A stretch of 64,000 nt of DNA from Flavobacteriales bacterium (GCA_020635565.1 JACJZN010000009.1:1-64000), one strand, 5' to 3'. Positions 51,632-60,811 are shown, counted from the first letter of the stretch. The notes: generated by a model not told the origin, from the letters alone. A program made the numbers and translations.

Positions 51632-52636
51632 TTGATCAAATCACCTTACATATTGATTAGTGTTATTTCTCTTCTGATCCTAAGCTTTTTAGGTCTGATG
51701 TTAGGTTCGCAGTTGATTTCATTTAGTGATCTTTTTTCAGGTCTTACAGAAGACAATAAGTTCAGATTTATATTGTTGGAATTGAGACTACCTAGGGTGT
51801 TAACCTCTGTATTAAGTGGGGCTGCTTTGGCTATATCTGGATTATTAATGCAGTCTTTCTTCAGAAATCCCTTGGCAGGACCTTATATTTTAGGGATTAG
51901 CGCAGGCAGTGGATTGGGGGTTGCTTTGCTGGTGTTGTTTGGGACAGCAATTGGTTGGGAGCTGATTCAGATGAATAATGGTGTGCTGCTATTCAGTGTG
52001 GTGGGCGCCTCATCAATTTTGCTTTTGGTTATGTTTTTGGCAAAAAAGATCGGCAATGGATCTATGCTTTTGATAGCAGGACTTATGATTGGATCCTTTG
52101 CAAGTGCTGTTGTAAGTGTTCTTCAATATTTTGCACCTAGTGAAAGCATCAAAAAATATTTACTTTGGACAATGGGGAACTTGTCTGCGGTCGAACTTTC
52201 TGAAATGCTGATTTTTGGTGGAGTGATTGTGGTTTTTGTGTTGTTGGCATTTTTTCAGGTTAATGAATTGAACGCTTTGCAACTAGGTGATGAAACAGCA
52301 TTAAACCTAGGTGTGGATATTCGCAAGACGAGATTTTACGTGATTGTTATTTCGGGAGTCTTGGCAGGTGTTGTTACCGCTTATTGTGGTCCAATCGCAT
52401 TTGTTGGATTGGCCGCTCCTCATTTGGCCAGATTGTGGACAAAAACGAGTAATCATTTTATTTTGGTGCCTGTTTCGGCTTTATTAGGAGCTATTTTGCT
52501 TTTGTTTTGTGATATTGTTGCTCAAGTGCCTGGATTAGATCTATTGCTTCCCATCAATGCAGTCACTTCATTAATTGGGGCTCCATTGGTAATCAGTATC
52601 ATTCTTAGAAATCGTAAAAGTTGGGTGAATGACTAG
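51632..52636 (+). CDS. FecCD-family ABC permease
   Basis: A 334-residue inner-membrane permease with about ten hydrophobic helices. Family motifs: FILLELRLPRVLTSVLSGAA near the start, AISGLLMQSFFRNPLAGPYI, GISAGSGLGVALLVLFGTAI, the cytoplasmic coupling loop LNALQLGDETALNLGVDIRK, and VTAYCGPIAFVGLAAPHLAR. It transports iron-siderophore, heme or cobalamin. The start is TTG 51632. It overlaps the ATP-binding gene by 8 bp. TAACTTTG at 51610-51617 could be an internal -7 element. Confidence 0.93.
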   Translation: MIKSPYILISVISLLILSFLGLMLGSQLISFSDLFSGLTEDNKFRFILLELRLPRVLTSVLSGAALAISGLLMQSFFRNPLAGPYILGISAGSGLGVALLVLFGTAIGWELIQMNNGVLLFSVVGASSILLLVMFLAKKIGNGSMLLIAGLMIGSFASAVVSVLQYFAPSESIKKYLLWTMGNLSAVELSEMLIFGGVIVVFVLLAFFQVNELNALQLGDETALNLGVDIRKTRFYVIVISGVLAGVVTAYCGPIAFVGLAAPHLARLWTKTSNHFILVPVSALLGAILLLFCDIVAQVPGLDLLLPINAVTSLIGAPLVISIILRNRKSWVND

Positions 52637-53360
52637 TGGTAGTGAAATATTGCAATTAATTGACCTGGGGATAGGATATCATCAATCGGCATTGGTAGAA
52701 GGGATAAATACTTCTGCAGAAGCTGGGCAGTTTATTTTGTTTCTAGGGGCAAATGGAAAAGGAAAATCCACGCTGCTGAAAACTTTAGTGGGGCAAGTGA
52801 GAACAATGAACGGAGAGATCCTCATTCATGGACAGTCTATAATATTAAAAGATCTTAAAGCTATTGCAAGGTCTATCTCCTATGTTCCAGGAAAATTGCA
52901 GCTTCCAAATGAAGTAACAGTATCTGATTTATTGCAGTATGCCAGAATTCCTTACCTCAAATTCATGCAAAAGCCTTCAATTGAAGATCAGGATATCATA
53001 GATGTAGTCGTGAAAAAATTATCAATTGATCAATTGGTTAATTGTACCTATAATGAAATTTCTGATGGACAACGTCAATTAGTGAATATTGCACGAAGTA
53101 TGGTGCAACAAACCCCAATCATTCTGCTCGATGAACCTACAGCAAATCTTGATATCGTTAATAAACGAATGGTTTTTGAACTATTAAAGGAGCAGGCAGA
53201 GGAAGGAAAGCTGATCATCTGCTGTTCTCATGATTTACTGGAAGCATACAATTATTGTTCTCATTTATGGATAATCAATCAAAATGGAGAATTTGAATCA
53301 TTTGAAAAAACGGATGAGGTAAATTTATCCGAAATTGAGAAAAGGCTTTTTGCCAGTTAG
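52629..53360 (+). CDS. ABC transporter ATP-binding protein
   Basis: A 243-residue ATPase with all hallmarks: Walker A LGANGKGKSTLLKTL (about 39-53), Q-loop SISYVPGKLQLPNEV, a signature motif with unusual NEISDGQRQLVNIARSMVQQ (SDGQ in place of SGGQ), Walker B PIILLDEPTANLDIV and H-loop IICCSHDLLEA. With the preceding binding protein and permease it forms a BtuCDF/FecBCDE-type importer. Its stop overlaps the TauE/SafE gene's stop by 4 bp. Confidence 0.94.
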   Translation: MTSGSEILQLIDLGIGYHQSALVEGINTSAEAGQFILFLGANGKGKSTLLKTLVGQVRTMNGEILIHGQSIILKDLKAIARSISYVPGKLQLPNEVTVSDLLQYARIPYLKFMQKPSIEDQDIIDVVVKKLSIDQLVNCTYNEISDGQRQLVNIARSMVQQTPIILLDEPTANLDIVNKRMVFELLKEQAEEGKLIICCSHDLLEAYNYCSHLWIINQNGEFESFEKTDEVNLSEIEKRLFAS

Positions 53361-54094
53361 ATTAGCCAAAGTTTAACACTTGCTATGGCAAGAATTCCAG
53401 CTAATACGAATTTTAGTATGTCAATAGATTTCAATCTGCTACCCCAGTGACTGCCAGCATAACCACCAGCAACTGCCAAGAAAAGGATCAGAATGAGTTT
53501 TTCCGAAGAAATTCCAAAAGCTAATTGGAAATCACTGAAATAATTTCCGGCAAGACCAAATGCTGAATTGATAAAGATGAACAAAGCTGAAACAGCTGCA
53601 GTTTCTTTCAGGTTCCCCCATCCTAACAAAAGAATCACCGGACTTAGAATAATCCCCCCTCCGATACCGATCATTCCACTAAATAATCCAATGATGGATC
53701 CAATAAAAATTGCAAGTCCTATGTTTATTGGAATGTTCTCATCTGATTTTTTTTTCTGAACCATAAATCGGATCGTAGCAATGAGAAGAAATATTCCAAG
53801 GATTCGCTTATACCAATAGCTATCTATTTCAAGCATGCCTCCTATGAATGCAGCTGGAATTGATCCCATTATGAAAGGGTAAAATAAGTTGATTTTAAAA
53901 TGACCTTCTTTTTTGAAATGGAGGAAACTGATTCCAGCTACACATAGGTTGAGCGTAAGCGCAATGGTACGGATGTCTTCCGTAGCAAAAGAAAAGAGAA
54001 CCATCAATGCTAAATATCCACTAGCTCCTCCATGACCAACACTTGCATATAAAAAAGAGATGACGGGCAAGCTTATGAAGAATAGAACTTCCAC
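53357..54094 (-). CDS. TauE/SafE-family sulfite exporter-like permease
   Basis: A 245-residue membrane protein with about eight hydrophobic helices in two homologous halves: LYASVGHGGASGYLALMVLF near the start and GLFSGMIGIGGGIILSPVIL in the second half, the Gly-rich loop shared by the family. TauE/SafE proteins move small sulfur compounds or organic anions across the inner membrane; the substrate is unknown. It lies 1 bp downstream of moeA in the same direction, so they are an operon. Confidence 0.9.
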   Translation of the reverse strand: MEVLFFISLPVISFLYASVGHGGASGYLALMVLFSFATEDIRTIALTLNLCVAGISFLHFKKEGHFKINLFYPFIMGSIPAAFIGGMLEIDSYWYKRILGIFLLIATIRFMVQKKKSDENIPINIGLAIFIGSIIGLFSGMIGIGGGIILSPVILLLGWGNLKETAAVSALFIFINSAFGLAGNYFSDFQLAFGISSEKLILILFLAVAGGYAGSHWGSRLKSIDILKFVLAGILAIASVKLWLI

Positions 54095-54095
54095 T

Positions 54096-55271
54096 TTATA
54101 GAAGAATTACTGTTACTTCCTCTTCTGAATCAAATGTCGAGTTTTCCGGAAGGTGAACCAGTGCATTTGTTTCGGCATAAGATCGGAGCATTGCAGAACT
54201 CTGTCCGTCAAGTATTTCAACTCCTCCATTTAAATAATTTACTTTCAAAAATTGCTCTCTCGAGTTGGGTTTGTTGATCGCAGCAGATAACTTGCCAGAG
54301 ATTCTGTCTAACTCCAAAAATCCTTTACCCATTAATTTGTTCAGTGCAGGGAGTACATAAATATAGAAACACGTTAAAGCTGCGGCTGGATTTCCAGGTA
54401 ATGCAAAGATCAATTTGTTACTTTTTGTTCCGAAGAATAGTGGTTTTCCAGGCTTTTGATTCACTTTGTAAAAGACTTGCTCCACACCAATTTCTAATAG
54501 CGCTTCGCCTACAAAGTCGTAATCTCCCACGGAGATTCCTCCAGATATAATGAGTACATCAGAAATGCTCAATTGGTGTTTTAAGCCTTCCAATACAAGT
54601 TCATATTGGTCTTCCAGATGAACTTTATTAATTGAATTGTGTCCGTACATTTCGAGAGCTGTTTTAAGCATGATGCCGTTGCTTTCGAATATTTTGCCTG
54701 GCTGAAGTTTTTCGGCAGTTGCCGAGTCGACCAATTCGTTTCCCGTTGAAATAATGCTGATGACTGGTTTTTTAACGACATTTACCTCATTGACTCCTGT
54801 ATTTGCGAGCAAACCAATCGCTGCAGGGTTTAAAATCAGTCCATTAGGAAGGAAGGAGTCACCTTTCCTAATCTGCTCTCCCATTTGTCTGATATTCGTG
54901 CCGGTTTTAGGCAGTACTCTGATTGTGATCTGGTCGTTGTTTTCATCAATGTCTTCTATTCTACAAACGGCATCACAGCCTAGTGGACACATCCCTCCGG
55001 TAAAGATCTTGACAGCTTCTCCTTTATTTAGACTTATTTTCGAAGCATCATCTCCCGCTTTGATCTCTCCAATAACTTTGAAAGTATCGGTCTCATGAAA
55101 ACGAACAGCATATCCATCCATGGCAGACTGATCAAATGGAGGAAGGTTGATCTCTGATTTCGGACTCTCTGTCAATACATAACCTAAGCTATAATTCACA
55201 GGAATTGTAACTGATCCAAGTCGATGCGTATTCGATTCAATAAGAGAAATAGCTTTTGAAGTTGAAATCAT
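54096..55271 (-). CDS. moeA: Molybdopterin molybdotransferase
   Basis: Inserts molybdenum into adenylylated molybdopterin. 391 residues with domains in order: PPFDQSAMDGYAVRF (domain with conserved Asp), KIFTGGMCPLGCDAVCRIED, PAAIGLLANTGVNEVNVVKK and ISIISTGNELVD, then ISGGISVGDYDFVGEALLEI and ALPGNPAAALTCFYIYVLPA (MPT/Mo-binding loop). The start is ATG 55269-55271. No other moa/moe gene is in the window. It is divergent from the heme o synthase gene. Confidence 0.95.
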   Translation of the reverse strand: MISTSKAISLIESNTHRLGSVTIPVNYSLGYVLTESPKSEINLPPFDQSAMDGYAVRFHETDTFKVIGEIKAGDDASKISLNKGEAVKIFTGGMCPLGCDAVCRIEDIDENNDQITIRVLPKTGTNIRQMGEQIRKGDSFLPNGLILNPAAIGLLANTGVNEVNVVKKPVISIISTGNELVDSATAEKLQPGKIFESNGIMLKTALEMYGHNSINKVHLEDQYELVLEGLKHQLSISDVLIISGGISVGDYDFVGEALLEIGVEQVFYKVNQKPGKPLFFGTKSNKLIFALPGNPAAALTCFYIYVLPALNKLMGKGFLELDRISGKLSAAINKPNSREQFLKVNYLNGGVEILDGQSSAMLRSYAETNALVHLPENSTFDSEEEVTVILL

Positions 55272-55378
55272 GAGAAAAATAATTCGTTACTATGGTTACA
55301 CAAAACTAAAAAAACTTCAGGCTTAATCTTTCAGCTTTCAACTTTCAACTATCTTTGCACCCTGAAAATCAGGTTTCA

Positions 55379-56296
55379 TTGGCTGAAAACACAGAAATTA
55401 TTAGTACTCAAGTAACACAATATTCTAAGACTCAGGACTTCGTAGCTCTAGGGAAGTTGCGACTAGCATCTTTGGTAGTGTTTTCTGCAGTGTTAGGATA
55501 TCTGATCGCGTTGCCAAGTCTGGCTCATTTTGATTGGGTTTCTTTTTTAGCATTGATCTTTGGTGGATTTTTAGTAACAGCTTCTTCAAATGCTTTTAAT
55601 CAAATCTGGGAAAGAAACCTCGATATTAAAATGGATAGAACCAAGGATCGTCCAGTGGCGGCTGGAAGGCTTTCAGTAAAAGAGGCGATCATTTTTTCTG
55701 TGTTGAGTGGTGCTATCGGAGAGGTTCTTTTGTTCATGCTGAATCCATTGAGTGGAGCGCTGGGACTGTTGGCAATGGTGATGTATGTCTTGTTATACAC
55801 CCCTCTTAAAACGATTTCACCGGTAGCAGTTTTTGTTGGGGCATTCCCTGGAAGTATTCCACCAATGTTAGGTTATATTGCCGTAACCGGTGAGTTTGGA
55901 TGGTTTCCGGGCGTATTATTTCTTACACAGTTTTTCTGGCAGTTTCCTCACTTTTGGGCTATTGCATGGAATATTCATGATGATTATCTGAAAGCTGGAT
56001 TTCAATTGCTTCCAAGTAAGTCTGGGAGAACAAAGGCAAGTGCTTTTCAGATTTTCATTTATAGTGCAGCATTAATTCCAATTGGAGTTTTACCATGTAT
56101 TCAACTCACTCCTGAGATGCAGCCATTATGCTCTCCATATGCAGCAATTGTTCTTATTCCTCTTGGATTGATGAAGATGTTTCCTGCAATGAGGTTATAT
56201 CAGACCTTGGATAAGAAATATGCGAGACAATTGATGTTTGGGTCGTTTATATATCTGCCGGTTGCGCAATTGGCATATTACTTTTTTAAGCTATAG
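55379..56296 (+). CDS. ctaB: Heme o synthase (protoheme IX farnesyltransferase)
   Basis: Prenylates heme b to make heme o for cytochrome oxidase. A UbiA-family membrane protein with about nine helices and the two Asp-rich motifs: NAFNQIWERNLDIKMDRTKD (first), and NIHDDYLKAGFQLLPS (second). The frame is open from TTG 55355, but TATCTTTG at 55350-55357 is a -7 promoter element overlapping that codon. A start at TTG 55379 (305 residues) would suit a transcript beginning near 55364. No ATG is available before the first helix. COX3 follows 2 bp later. Confidence 0.9.
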   Translation: MAENTEIISTQVTQYSKTQDFVALGKLRLASLVVFSAVLGYLIALPSLAHFDWVSFLALIFGGFLVTASSNAFNQIWERNLDIKMDRTKDRPVAAGRLSVKEAIIFSVLSGAIGEVLLFMLNPLSGALGLLAMVMYVLLYTPLKTISPVAVFVGAFPGSIPPMLGYIAVTGEFGWFPGVLFLTQFFWQFPHFWAIAWNIHDDYLKAGFQLLPSKSGRTKASAFQIFIYSAALIPIGVLPCIQLTPEMQPLCSPYAAIVLIPLGLMKMFPAMRLYQTLDKKYARQLMFGSFIYLPVAQLAYYFFKL

Positions 56297-56298
56297 TT

Positions 56299-57588
56299 AT
56301 GGCAGAAGATTTTGTGAATGAGCAGGGATATACCCCTGAAGAAGAAAAAGCGAGAAGGGAGCGAACGCTCAAATTGATCACTATTTTATTTATGGGGGCA
56401 ATTCTAATGTTGTTCGTTGGATTGATTAGTGCTGTAATCGTCTCAAAAATGGATGGATTTTGGGTGAATCTTAAATTACCCTCTGCATTTTACTGGAGTA
56501 CACTTACGATATTGCTGAGTAGTTTAACCTTTATTGTTGGAAAAAAGTTTGCTCAAAGTAATAATCAGGGAGGGTTAAAAGCAATGATCTCCTCAACATT
56601 AGTTCTTGGTATGGGGTTTATGTACCTGCAATTTCAAGGGTGGAAACAATTGGTGGAGTCAGGAAATATGGTGACTGGCGGAATCTATTTCGATAAAGGC
56701 GCATATGGAGATCGATTTGTATTGTTGAGTGAAGGAGCTGAGGTTCATTTTGATGGAGATAAGTATACTGTTGAAGGAGATACCTTAAATGAGAAGCAAG
56801 TAGAAGAATTGAAAGAATTCATTAATCCGATCTGTTTGAATGACCGAAAATTTGTGAATCATCCTTACGAATTGATGGATTATGAAGCTCCTTATTCTAT
56901 TGGGTTGGTTTCGAAGTCAAGTTTGAAGCCCATTCCTCTTCAGTTTCAGGATGGTAAGTTATATAATGATGGAGTTGAGGTTTCTTTGACAGATCGTTCT
57001 ACACTTTTCGCATTTGCCTTCGGAATCAAGAATGAAACAGCTTTCTTTGGTATGAGAGGTAAGTATGGTGAGGATTTTACGGTTTCATTGAATGGAGAAG
57101 TGCTGGATTTTATTGATCGGAAATTGTACTTCCCTTCATTTGAATTGAACGAGGAGCAGATTTCTGATTTAGAGGCCAAGCATTTTGAAGGAGGTAAAGA
57201 ATATATTATAAAGGGAGGAAAGGTCTATAGTGAAGGAGAGGTAGTGAAAGTGGATGATTTTCATTTTGAAAATTCCAAAACAGGTGTTGATTACTATATC
57301 TTAAATGATATTTGGTATCAGGTGGGTGAGGAGATCAGTGCTGGGCAGTATAATAAATTCTATCAGGCAAGTAATACTGCTAGTTCGTACATTTATGTGT
57401 TAAGTGCAATGCATGGAATACACATATTATTTGGTTTCGGGTTGCTGTTGGTTTTACTTGTTAGGTCTTTTAAAGGGTATTATAATTCGGAACATATTGT
57501 AGGATTGAAAGTAGGAGGCTACTTCTGGCACTTCCTTGGGGTATTATGGATAGGGCTATTCTTCTTCTGGATGTCAATCACTATTTAG
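56299..57588 (+). CDS. Cytochrome oxidase subunit III-type protein with insertion
   Basis: A 429-residue heme-copper oxidase subunit III homologue. Helices occur at about 25-50, 58-80 and 95-112 (ISSTLVLGMGFMYLQFQGWK). After GGIYF (about 130-134), where relatives go straight on, about 220 residues of soluble, charged beta-like sequence intervene (RFVLLSEGAEVHFDGDKYTV, EEGGKEYIIKGG-type repeats). The family sequence then resumes at ASNTASSYIYVLSAMHGIHI and continues to the C-terminal helix GVLWIGLFFFWMSITI. It is probably part of a cbb3/aa3-type complex with the following subunits. Relatives are normally ~200 residues, so the insertion is notable. Confidence 0.85.
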   Translation: MAEDFVNEQGYTPEEEKARRERTLKLITILFMGAILMLFVGLISAVIVSKMDGFWVNLKLPSAFYWSTLTILLSSLTFIVGKKFAQSNNQGGLKAMISSTLVLGMGFMYLQFQGWKQLVESGNMVTGGIYFDKGAYGDRFVLLSEGAEVHFDGDKYTVEGDTLNEKQVEELKEFINPICLNDRKFVNHPYELMDYEAPYSIGLVSKSSLKPIPLQFQDGKLYNDGVEVSLTDRSTLFAFAFGIKNETAFFGMRGKYGEDFTVSLNGEVLDFIDRKLYFPSFELNEEQISDLEAKHFEGGKEYIIKGGKVYSEGEVVKVDDFHFENSKTGVDYYILNDIWYQVGEEISAGQYNKFYQASNTASSYIYVLSAMHGIHILFGFGLLLVLLVRSFKGYYNSEHIVGLKVGGYFWHFLGVLWIGLFFFWMSITI

Positions 57589-57673
57589 AATTATTCTAAA
57601 ATCATTATTTAGCAAGATTTCTATAAAAATTTGGAGATAATGCTTAAACTTGCACTTTCAAAACTTGTGAAAA

Positions 57674-58507
57674 ATGGCAGGACACGCTAAGGAAGTAGAT
57701 GCGGCAGCGGCATGGGGAGGAGACGGCTCTCCTTTTAGAATTTCTTACGGAAAGCAAATGATGTGGTTCTTCTTATTGTCAGATGCATTGACATTTGGGG
57801 CTCTTCTAACAGCTTACGGATTTTTTAGACATCAATATGGTTCATGGCCTGTAGGTGAGGAGGTTTTTAATGCTATGCCTTTCTTGGGTAATGGATATCC
57901 TTTGATGTATGTGGCTTTGATGACCTTTATCTTGATCGTAAGTTCTGTTACGATGGTATTGGCAGTAGAAGCCGGTCATCGTTTGGATAAGAAAGGAGTG
58001 ATCAAGTGGTTGACGCTTACTGTTATTGGTGGAGCATTCTTCGTAGGATCTCAGGCTTGGGAATGGTATCACTTTATTCATGGATCTCATTTTGGTACGT
58101 TCCTGACTACTGAAGGTTGGGGTACGTTATTAGAACTTGATATTGATAAACAGATTGCAGTGTTTGATTTCCATCATGGTAGAGATATAGTTGATGGAGC
58201 GAAAGGATGGGAGCTATATTCTCACTCCGTGGCTGAAAACATGGGGCATATTCAAGGTGCTGGTATGACAGAGAATGAATACGCTCCTATGATACCTCAG
58301 TTTGCAAACTTATTCTTCTTTATTACTGGATTCCATGGGTTTCACGTATTCTCTGGAGTAGTGATCAATTTGATTATTCTAATTAACGTAGTGAAGGGTG
58401 TTTATGATGAAAGAGGACACTTTGAGATGGTGGAAAAAGTTGGTTTGTACTGGCACTTTGTAGATTTAGTGTGGGTATTCGTATTTACCTTCTTCTACCT
58501 AGTTTAA
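57674..58507 (+). CDS. Cytochrome c oxidase subunit 3
   Basis: A 277-residue COX3 homologue. The N-terminal region KQMMWFFLLSDALTFGALLT and YGFFRHQYGSWPVGEE lead into several helices (ALMTFILIVSSVTMVLAVEA, LTVIGGAFFVGSQAWEWYHF). A ~60-residue soluble loop (about 140-195) precedes FANLFFFITGFHGFHVFSGV and YWHFVDLVWVFVFTFFYLV, the conserved end of COX3. It sits in an operon with the other oxidase subunits and assembly factors; the catalytic subunits I and II are not in the window. Confidence 0.92.
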   Translation: MAGHAKEVDAAAAWGGDGSPFRISYGKQMMWFFLLSDALTFGALLTAYGFFRHQYGSWPVGEEVFNAMPFLGNGYPLMYVALMTFILIVSSVTMVLAVEAGHRLDKKGVIKWLTLTVIGGAFFVGSQAWEWYHFIHGSHFGTFLTTEGWGTLLELDIDKQIAVFDFHHGRDIVDGAKGWELYSHSVAENMGHIQGAGMTENEYAPMIPQFANLFFFITGFHGFHVFSGVVINLIILINVVKGVYDERGHFEMVEKVGLYWHFVDLVWVFVFTFFYLV

Positions 58508-58534
58508 TTTTAAAGATAATATTCGGTCTAGATT

Positions 58535-58918
58535 ATGGAAAGAGACGATTTAATAAGAGACAATGAGTATTCGTTATCAGCGAATCATGATGCAGCTCAT
58601 GGACAGGAGATCAGAAAAACAATTTGGTTCGTTACGATTCTTCTTACTGTAATAACCATTGTAGAAGTATTAACGGGAGCTTTTGTTAAGCAATACTCTG
58701 GTGGAGAGGTTAATGGTTATTGGCCATTCATTAAATGGAGTTTTATTGTGTTGACGTTGGTAAAGGCAGGATACATTGTGTTGAAATTTATGCACTTAGG
58801 AGATGAAACGAAATCATTCAAGTACATTTTGTTAGTCCCTTACTTTATCTTCATTGCTTATTTGATTTTTATTCTAGTGACAGAAAGTTCATATTGGAAT
58901 ACGATCCTATTCCCATAA
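58535..58918 (+). CDS. Cytochrome c oxidase subunit IV family protein
   Basis: A 127-residue protein with three membrane helices (KTIWFVTILLTVITIVEVLT, FIKWSFIVLTLVKAGYIVLK, YILLVPYFIFIAYLIFILVT). YIVLKFMHLGDETKSFKY is the family signature between helices 2 and 3. It is a small accessory subunit of the oxidase. It ends 1 bp before the first SCO gene. Confidence 0.88.
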   Translation: MERDDLIRDNEYSLSANHDAAHGQEIRKTIWFVTILLTVITIVEVLTGAFVKQYSGGEVNGYWPFIKWSFIVLTLVKAGYIVLKFMHLGDETKSFKYILLVPYFIFIAYLIFILVTESSYWNTILFP

Positions 58919-58919
58919 C

Positions 58920-59621
58920 ATGAGTGAGAAGAAAAGAAGCTTAACTTCTAAGATATTATTGTTTGCCGGAATGTTTGGATTTCCGGCTTTTTTTATTCTA
59001 TTCTTTGCCTTAGGAAAGCAGAATTTTGAGTTTCTTCAATACTATGGAGAACATACTGTTGTGACCAAGATGATAGATGGAAAAGAAGTTACTGATACTG
59101 TATATTATAAGGTCCCTCAGTTCAAATTTGATACCCCTGATGGCGGTATCCTTACACAAAAGGATTTTAAAGATAAAATATTGGTGATCAATTTTATTCA
59201 GATGGATTGTCCAAATGAATGTAATATGGATCTATTCGGATTTAAAGAATTTGTAGCAGAGGAGATCATGGCTAATGATGGCTTTAAAGATGTAGAGATC
59301 ATCTCTTGTGTGCTTGATACTGTCTCGAATGATCGTATTCTTGAGTTTATAGAAGATCATGAAATCAACACAGATCGCTGGCATATTGTTACTGGAAACA
59401 TGGCTCAGATCTATGATGTGGATATGAAGACGCAAAATCCTTGGAGAGAGAAAGATGTGAAATTTGGGTATGAAGTTGTAGCTTATACCATGACATTATT
59501 GTTAGATCAGGAACGTCATATCCGGGGGAAATATATCACGCCTTTCAAGAGCGAAAGCAAGAGAATTACAAAGGAGATAAGTATTCTTCTGAGAGAACAG
59601 AGAGAAAATGCGAAATCTTAG
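58920..59621 (+). CDS. SCO-family copper assembly protein, His ligand missing
   Basis: A 233-residue membrane-anchored thioredoxin-like protein (helix about 10-30, KILLFAGMFGFPAFFILFFA). The copper-binding CxxxC motif is present as IQMDCPNECNMDLFGF (Cys about 97 and 101). The position where SCO proteins carry the third ligand, a His just before the strand (DHSxxxxLLD type), reads VVAYTMTLLLDQERHIRG, with Tyr in place of His. It may therefore not bind copper in the usual way and may act as a thiol reductase in CuA assembly. It overlaps the next SCO gene by 14 bp. Confidence 0.88.
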   Translation: MSEKKRSLTSKILLFAGMFGFPAFFILFFALGKQNFEFLQYYGEHTVVTKMIDGKEVTDTVYYKVPQFKFDTPDGGILTQKDFKDKILVINFIQMDCPNECNMDLFGFKEFVAEEIMANDGFKDVEIISCVLDTVSNDRILEFIEDHEINTDRWHIVTGNMAQIYDVDMKTQNPWREKDVKFGYEVVAYTMTLLLDQERHIRGKYITPFKSESKRITKEISILLREQRENAKS

Positions 59622-60273
59622 GAAGCTGTGTCTATTACTGCCTTTAGTTAGTGCAATGCTAATTGCATGTACTGATAATGAGCAGAATGAAGTAGTTACT
59701 CAAGAAATTAAGAAAGACTTGCCGATTTATGGTGAGAAAGATTTCATTGAAGGAATCGACAAGGATACACTGTATCATACCATTGAATCATGGAGTTTTG
59801 TTAATCAGGATAGTAGCTGGGTAAAAAAGAGTGATTATGAAGGTAAACCCTACGTTGCCTATTTCTTTTTTTCTAATTGTCCGAAGATCTGTCCAAAGAT
59901 CAATTCAAACATGAAGTATTTTCAGGAGCAAACAAAGGGCTTAGATTTTAATGTCATTGCACATACAGTAGATCCTGAGCGTGATACAGTTGATCGGTTA
60001 AAATTTTATGGAGATGAGTATGGATTTGATTATTCTAACTATAACTTTGTCACTGGAGATAAACAAACAATCTATGAATTAGGGATTAACAGTTATTTAG
60101 TTCCAAATCAGGAAGATGCTTTGGCTCCTGGGGGATTTCTTCATTCGGAAAAGCTGATTTTAATTGATAGCAAAGGAAGAATAAGAGGTTATTATGAAGG
60201 AACAGAGATCAAAGAAGTTGACCACTTGATTGAAGATTTGAAATTGTTGATTAAACTAGAAGAAAATGAGTGA
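59608..60273 (+). CDS. SCO-family copper assembly lipoprotein
   Basis: A 221-residue lipoprotein (signal then LIAC, Cys 21). The SCO domain has YFFFSNCPKICPKINSNMKY (CxxxC at about 91 and 95), IAHTVDPERDTVDRLKFYGD, FVTGDKQTIYELG and the conserved His 179 in GGFLHSEKLILIDSKGRIRG. All three copper ligands are present, unlike the neighbouring SCO protein. It should deliver copper to the CuA site of subunit II. It overlaps the previous gene by 14 bp and the next by 8 bp. Confidence 0.93.
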   Translation: MRNLRKLCLLLPLVSAMLIACTDNEQNEVVTQEIKKDLPIYGEKDFIEGIDKDTLYHTIESWSFVNQDSSWVKKSDYEGKPYVAYFFFSNCPKICPKINSNMKYFQEQTKGLDFNVIAHTVDPERDTVDRLKFYGDEYGFDYSNYNFVTGDKQTIYELGINSYLVPNQEDALAPGGFLHSEKLILIDSKGRIRGYYEGTEIKEVDHLIEDLKLLIKLEENE

Positions 60274-60811
60274 AGCAATAGTTAAGAGTGAACAAAAATT
60301 TAAAATGTGGATTACCATTCTATCCATTGCCATTCCAGTCGCTGTAGCAGTATTGTTTAAAGTGAATTTGAGAGAAATGGGATTGGATGTAGCTCCATTG
60401 ACATTTTTGCCCCCGATTTATGCGGGTATTAATGGGTTGACCGCTGTGCTCCTAATTGCAGCTGTATTCTCTATTAAAAAAGGAAACAGAAAGCGTCATG
60501 AATCTCTGATGAAATTATCTCTGGTATGTTCCTCTCTTTTTTTGGTAATGTATGTTGCTTACCACATGACCGCAGATAGCACTCCTTATGGAGGTGGCGG
60601 ATTTATGAAGTACCTGTACTATTTCATTTTGGTATCACATATTATTTTATCGGTGAGTATTATTCCTTTTGTATTAGTAACCTATACCAGAGCACTACTT
60701 GGAAAATTTCCTGAACATAAGAAAATTGCAAAGATTGCTTTCCCGCTATGGTTGTACGTTGCCGTAACAGGTGTAGTTGTATATTTAATGATCAGCCCAT
60801 ATTATGGCTAG
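60266..60811 (+). CDS. DUF420 membrane protein
   Basis: A 181-residue membrane protein of the DUF420 family, regularly encoded with cytochrome oxidase assembly genes. Helices: about 15-35, 48-72 (FLPPIYAGINGLTAVLLIAA), 82-105 (MKLSLVCSSLFLVMYVAYHM, with a conserved His), 118-142 and 155-178. The YHMTADSTPYGGGGFMKYLY loop with His is characteristic. Its role is unknown but respiratory. It overlaps the flanking genes by 8 bp on both sides. Confidence 0.88.
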   Translation: MSEAIVKSEQKFKMWITILSIAIPVAVAVLFKVNLREMGLDVAPLTFLPPIYAGINGLTAVLLIAAVFSIKKGNRKRHESLMKLSLVCSSLFLVMYVAYHMTADSTPYGGGGFMKYLYYFILVSHIILSVSIIPFVLVTYTRALLGKFPEHKKIAKIAFPLWLYVAVTGVVVYLMISPYYG

